Origin: Clostridia bacterium
GTDB lineage: Bacteria > Bacillota_A > Clostridia > Oscillospirales > CAG-272
DNA length: 64,000 nt
NCBI GenBank assembly: GCA_017466455.1
Contig: JAFTUD010000015.1
Coordinates: 32,058-96,057 of the forward strand
Direction of reading: 5' to 3'
This document shows, one piece after another, positions 61,433-64,000 of the stretch. The notes under the pieces were generated by a model. The model had not been told where the DNA came from. It worked only from the letters and a program-made list of their open reading frames with translations, and ran no database searches. A program made the position numbers and the translations under genes. Position 1 is the stretch's first letter. The number at the start of each line of letters is the position of its first letter.

Positions 61433-63250
61433 ATGACACTAACTAAAATTGAAATAATCAAATACAAATCTATTATTGCCCCAACCACCATTAATTTTAA
61501 TGAAGGTTTGCCTACAATATTTATAGGCAAAAACGGCAGTGGAAAAACAAATGTTTTGGAGGCGTTAGAAGCAATAGCAAAAGCTAATTCTCAGGCATAT
61601 TACAATGGAAGAGCAAAAGATCTTGAATATAAGGTCTATTTTAAGCTTTCCAAGGAAGAAATAAATAGATTATTACCTGGCATAGAGTATGATGAGAAAA
61701 AGAGCGAAGTTGTTGCTTATAGCACAGATGATGGAATACGAATAAATAGAATAGAGTCGGAATACTTGGTGCCTGAGCTTAAAAAAGTAGTTTTAGATAT
61801 TAGAGAAATAGCCATAAAACTAAAAGCAGCGCTTGACTTATACAAGAAGCAACTTTATAAGTTATCACATAATCAACATGATGACTCAACACTAAACAGT
61901 TACATAATCGAGGATTTCAAAGGCACTACAACTAATTATTTTTATTTGAAGCATCAGGTTAGTCATTTTATTGAAAACGCAGAGCAAGTCGTAGATAAAA
62001 TAATGGACGCTTTTGATAGCAATGAAAATGCTTTGAATTATCTAAAAAACAGCTATATATATTTTCCGGAATCGAATATTCGCTTCAAATTAAAATATAT
62101 AAAACCTGCGTTGCCAACTTTTGAGGAAAAATTCATTACCATAAACGAAACTGCAATAAAGAGAGAAATAACCAAGATAAACAAGGCAACGGCTAAGGCT
62201 TGCGACGACATTCAAAAATGTATAGAGAAAATAACTGAGCAAGTGGAGATAATTCTTAATGGCTTGGATTTTCAATATATAAAGCAAGATGAAATTAAAA
62301 ATAAATACTTTCGATTTTTAAGAGAGGCTCAAAAGGTAGTAGCTAAAAAGTGCTTGTTTTTGAAAAATGAAAATAATGAGATCTTGTTTAGAAAGCAAGA
62401 GCATGATGCGTGGAATTATCGCACCTCGGAGTTTTCTTTGATAGAGGTTTATTTTAGGCAGGTTTATCAAGGCAAGGACAGAGAAGAAATCATAGAGAAG
62501 CTTTCTAAAGGCGAAAAGATAAATTTTTCAAACAATGCCGTTGAAGAATTTGAAGCATATATAAATTCTAATCTTCCAAAATTTGAAGCTGGAATGTTTG
62601 ATAGAATATCTATTGAGCATAACGAAAACGGTCAACTATCATTTTTGTTGCATGAAAAAACTGGAGAAGCAATTAGTTTAAACGAAACAAGCTTAGGCAG
62701 AAGATGGTATTTCAGTTATTATTTTATGAAGAGCATACTTGAAGAAGGCGACATGTTTATTATAGATGAGCCTGCCTCGATGCTTCACCCAAGTGCTCAA
62801 AGAGAAGTCCTTTTAGAACTTGAAGAATTAGCAAAAAAAGGTGTGAAGGTCGTTTATTCTACACATAGCCCATATTTAATTCCTCAAAAATGGGAAGGTG
62901 TAAATTTTGTGATTATGGAAAATGGAACAAAATTGTTGCCATTTGATCTATCATCTGGACTTGTTGACGATATTAGATCCACATCAACAATGGATATTTT
63001 TTGGTATCAAGAGGTTGCAGAGTATTATAATAAATCGAAATTCAAAAAACATATTGCAAGAAATATATATTCAAGACTAATGGAAAAATATTCGGTCAAG
63101 GAGATATCTGTAAAATTAGGCATAACAGAACAAGCTGTTTACAAATGGCAAAATGACGCAAAAACAATTATTAGCTTAGACAATATTTTCAAGATAGCTT
63201 TTATCTTAAAAATTGATGCTTTTGAGTTGATTAAAGAAACTGAACTGTAG
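61433..63250 (+). CDS. OLD-like AAA/ABC-type ATPase with C-terminal XRE-type HTH
   Basis: A 605-aa ATPase. Walker A GKNGSGKT at 32-39, a long helical insertion (about 110-380), signature-like NETSLGRRWYFSYYF near 415, Walker B FIIDEPASMLHP near 441, and YSTHSPYLIP near 478, i.e. the RecF/OLD class used in Septu-, Gabija- and retron-type defence. No TOPRIM domain follows; instead residues about 550-600 are a helix-turn-helix (VKEISVKLGITEQAVYKW...DNIFKIAFILKIDAFELI). A small HNH gene follows after 64 bp. The ATG at 61433 has GGGGTG upstream. Confidence 0.8.
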   Translation: MTLTKIEIIKYKSIIAPTTINFNEGLPTIFIGKNGSGKTNVLEALEAIAKANSQAYYNGRAKDLEYKVYFKLSKEEINRLLPGIEYDEKKSEVVAYSTDDGIRINRIESEYLVPELKKVVLDIREIAIKLKAALDLYKKQLYKLSHNQHDDSTLNSYIIEDFKGTTTNYFYLKHQVSHFIENAEQVVDKIMDAFDSNENALNYLKNSYIYFPESNIRFKLKYIKPALPTFEEKFITINETAIKREITKINKATAKACDDIQKCIEKITEQVEIILNGLDFQYIKQDEIKNKYFRFLREAQKVVAKKCLFLKNENNEILFRKQEHDAWNYRTSEFSLIEVYFRQVYQGKDREEIIEKLSKGEKINFSNNAVEEFEAYINSNLPKFEAGMFDRISIEHNENGQLSFLLHEKTGEAISLNETSLGRRWYFSYYFMKSILEEGDMFIIDEPASMLHPSAQREVLLELEELAKKGVKVVYSTHSPYLIPQKWEGVNFVIMENGTKLLPFDLSSGLVDDIRSTSTMDIFWYQEVAEYYNKSKFKKHIARNIYSRLMEKYSVKEISVKLGITEQAVYKWQNDAKTIISLDNIFKIAFILKIDAFELIKETEL

Positions 63251-63314
63251 TTTAATGAAAAAAGTGCTTTGATATGCTATCCTTTCAGTAGTACGCGGAA
63301 AGGAGGTGCTCGAA

Positions 63315-63629
63315 ATGTCAAAGTACAATACAATTGATGTTTGGAATTATGTATATGGCAACAAGGAAAGAGTGTATGACTATACAGGAAGACTTATGTT
63401 AAAATCAGCTTGTGGAAATCCGTACAGCGAATACCACCCAACTCTTGACCATATAAGACCTATATCAAAAGGTGGATGTGATGTTCTTGAAAATATAGTA
63501 ATTTGCCATCGTGATACCAACGAGGAAAAAGCTAACAGCTTCCCACATTGGCAAGCAAATGGCGAACGCTATAAGGCAATAAGAGTCAGAGGTTCAAGAA
63601 CAACATACGAAGTAGTAGAAGATAATTAA
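63315..63629 (+). CDS. Small HNH endonuclease-domain protein
   Basis: A 104-aa protein with HNH motif LDHIRPISKGG...LENIVICHRDTNEEKAN (about 45-75). A strong AAAGGAGGTG site lies before the ATG at 63315. Together with the preceding ATPase it gives an ATPase-HNH pair like Septu (PtuA-PtuB), but PtuB proteins are usually larger, and a TTGATATGCTAT-like element in the gap could give this gene its own promoter. Confidence 0.78.
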   Translation: MSKYNTIDVWNYVYGNKERVYDYTGRLMLKSACGNPYSEYHPTLDHIRPISKGGCDVLENIVICHRDTNEEKANSFPHWQANGERYKAIRVRGSRTTYEVVEDN

Positions 63630-63644
63630 AAGGAGATAACTAAA

Positions 63645-63812
63645 ATGTCAAAGGTATCAAGCAAAACACATACACCAGCACAGCGCAACAACTACGCTAA
63701 TCAAAACAATCCAAACAGCTCAGCATATAGAGCGAATCAAAATAATCGCTCTAATCAGCTAAACCCTAACAACCCTGCTTATCACAGTAGCAGAGGGCAG
63801 GGCAAAAAGTGA
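63645..63812 (+). CDS. Small Asn-rich basic protein
   Basis: A 55-aa protein with ribosome site AAAGGAG, 15 bp after the HNH gene. Composition is Asn/Gln/Ser/Ala-rich with a loose repeat (NQNNPNSSAY, NQLNPNNPAY). Likely unstructured. No recognised function; it may travel with the HNH gene. Confidence 0.6.
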   Translation: MSKVSSKTHTPAQRNNYANQNNPNSSAYRANQNNRSNQLNPNNPAYHSSRGQGKK

Positions 63813-63826
63813 TACGCAGTAAACAA

Positions 63827-63858
63827 AAAAGAGCAAGGAATTTTCCTTGCTCTTTTGT
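63827..63858 (+). terminator. Terminator after HNH/Asn-rich pair
   Basis: Perfect 14-bp stem AAAAGAGCAAGGAA / TTCCTTGCTCTTTT. Confidence 0.92.
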
Positions 63859-63869
63859 GTTGGAGTCTT

Positions 63870-64000
63870 TAGCGGAAATAAACCACCAGTTAAACTGGTG
63901 AGGGTAAAAAATCTTTAGATACAAGTAAAAAAAGAGACCTCCTATGATATAATGATAAAGGTTCGCCAACCGTATCAAAAAACATAGGAGGAATGTCAAA
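63870..64000 (+). mobile_element. Probable left end of an IS200/IS605-family element
   Basis: A subterminal hairpin CACCAGT-taa-ACTGGTG (63884-63900) is followed by CCTCCTATG (63938-63946) and its complement CATAGGAGG (63983-63991), which carries the ribosome site of an ATG at 63993 opening Met-Ser-Lys/Asn. This is the layout of IS200-type left ends just before tnpA. The element runs off the window. Confidence 0.6.
63993..64000 (+). CDS. Start of putative TnpA transposase (partial)
   Basis: Only the first two to three codons are in the window. The call rests on AGGAGG five bases upstream and the IS200-like left end around it. Confidence 0.45.

Noticed and set aside
61433..63629. Calling the ATPase-HNH pair Septu outright
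   Set aside because: The HNH protein is much shorter than typical PtuB, the gap is 64 bp with a possible own promoter, and the ATPase carries an HTH; kept as Septu-like only.

Overview
The window looks like a chromosomal segment of a low-to-moderate-GC Gram-positive anaerobe, most likely a gut or rumen member of the Clostridia (Bacillota). The grounds are Firmicutes-style AAGGAGG ribosome binding sites, consensus sigma-A promoters, many cytoplasmic glycoside hydrolases each next to an AraC regulator, a clostridial-type large serine recombinase, and small proteins of a kind common in Clostridia. I cannot name a genus. No rRNA, tRNA or CRISPR array was recognised.

Region 1 (1-38600) is a carbohydrate-utilisation region. 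It holds a GH43/GH3/unknown-hydrolase operon, an ABC-F ATPase, a sugar isomerase/oxidoreductase pair, a three-gene operon resembling Bacillus ydjGHI (SPFH, zinc ribbon and TPM proteins), a GH51 arabinofuranosidase and a GH106-like enzyme that share a duplicated 121-bp promoter/leader, two DMT-transporter plus glycosidase pairs (GH20-like and GH38-like), a MerR-FGGY kinase fusion followed by a GH32-like enzyme, a heparinase-like lyase, an FAD oxidoreductase and four AraC regulators. None of the glycosidases has a signal peptide, so sugar chains are probably taken up and cleaved inside the cell. Three secreted proteins share a related C-terminal module; in two of them the module and its terminator are almost identical DNA.

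Region 2 (38600-45400) looks mobile. A truncated and a full-length copy of a serine recombinase 5' end form about 246-bp direct repeats. Between them lies a visibly more GC-rich cargo: a carbohydrate-binding lipoprotein and a two-component system with a PhoB-like 7-4-7 direct repeat upstream.

Region 3 (45500-63812) is a defence-island-like block. A tightly packed operon encodes a small XRE regulator, a fused double C5 cytosine methyltransferase, an HNH_2 endonuclease, a third C5 methyltransferase, a peptide-deformylase-like protein lacking the conserved motif-1 Gln, an unknown 185-aa protein and a 1604-aa exonuclease-RecQ-UvrD triple fusion. Then come two small proteins, a 1181-aa SIR2-domain protein on the opposite strand (resembling defence-associated sirtuins), a strongly promoted and structured leader or RNA, a 120-aa protein, an OLD-like ATPase with a C-terminal HTH, and a small HNH protein. 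The window ends inside what looks like the left end of an IS200/IS605-family element.

The strongest candidates for an undescribed system are the composite RM / deformylase-like / exo-RecQ-UvrD operon and the structured RNA lying between the SIR2 gene and the ATPase genes.
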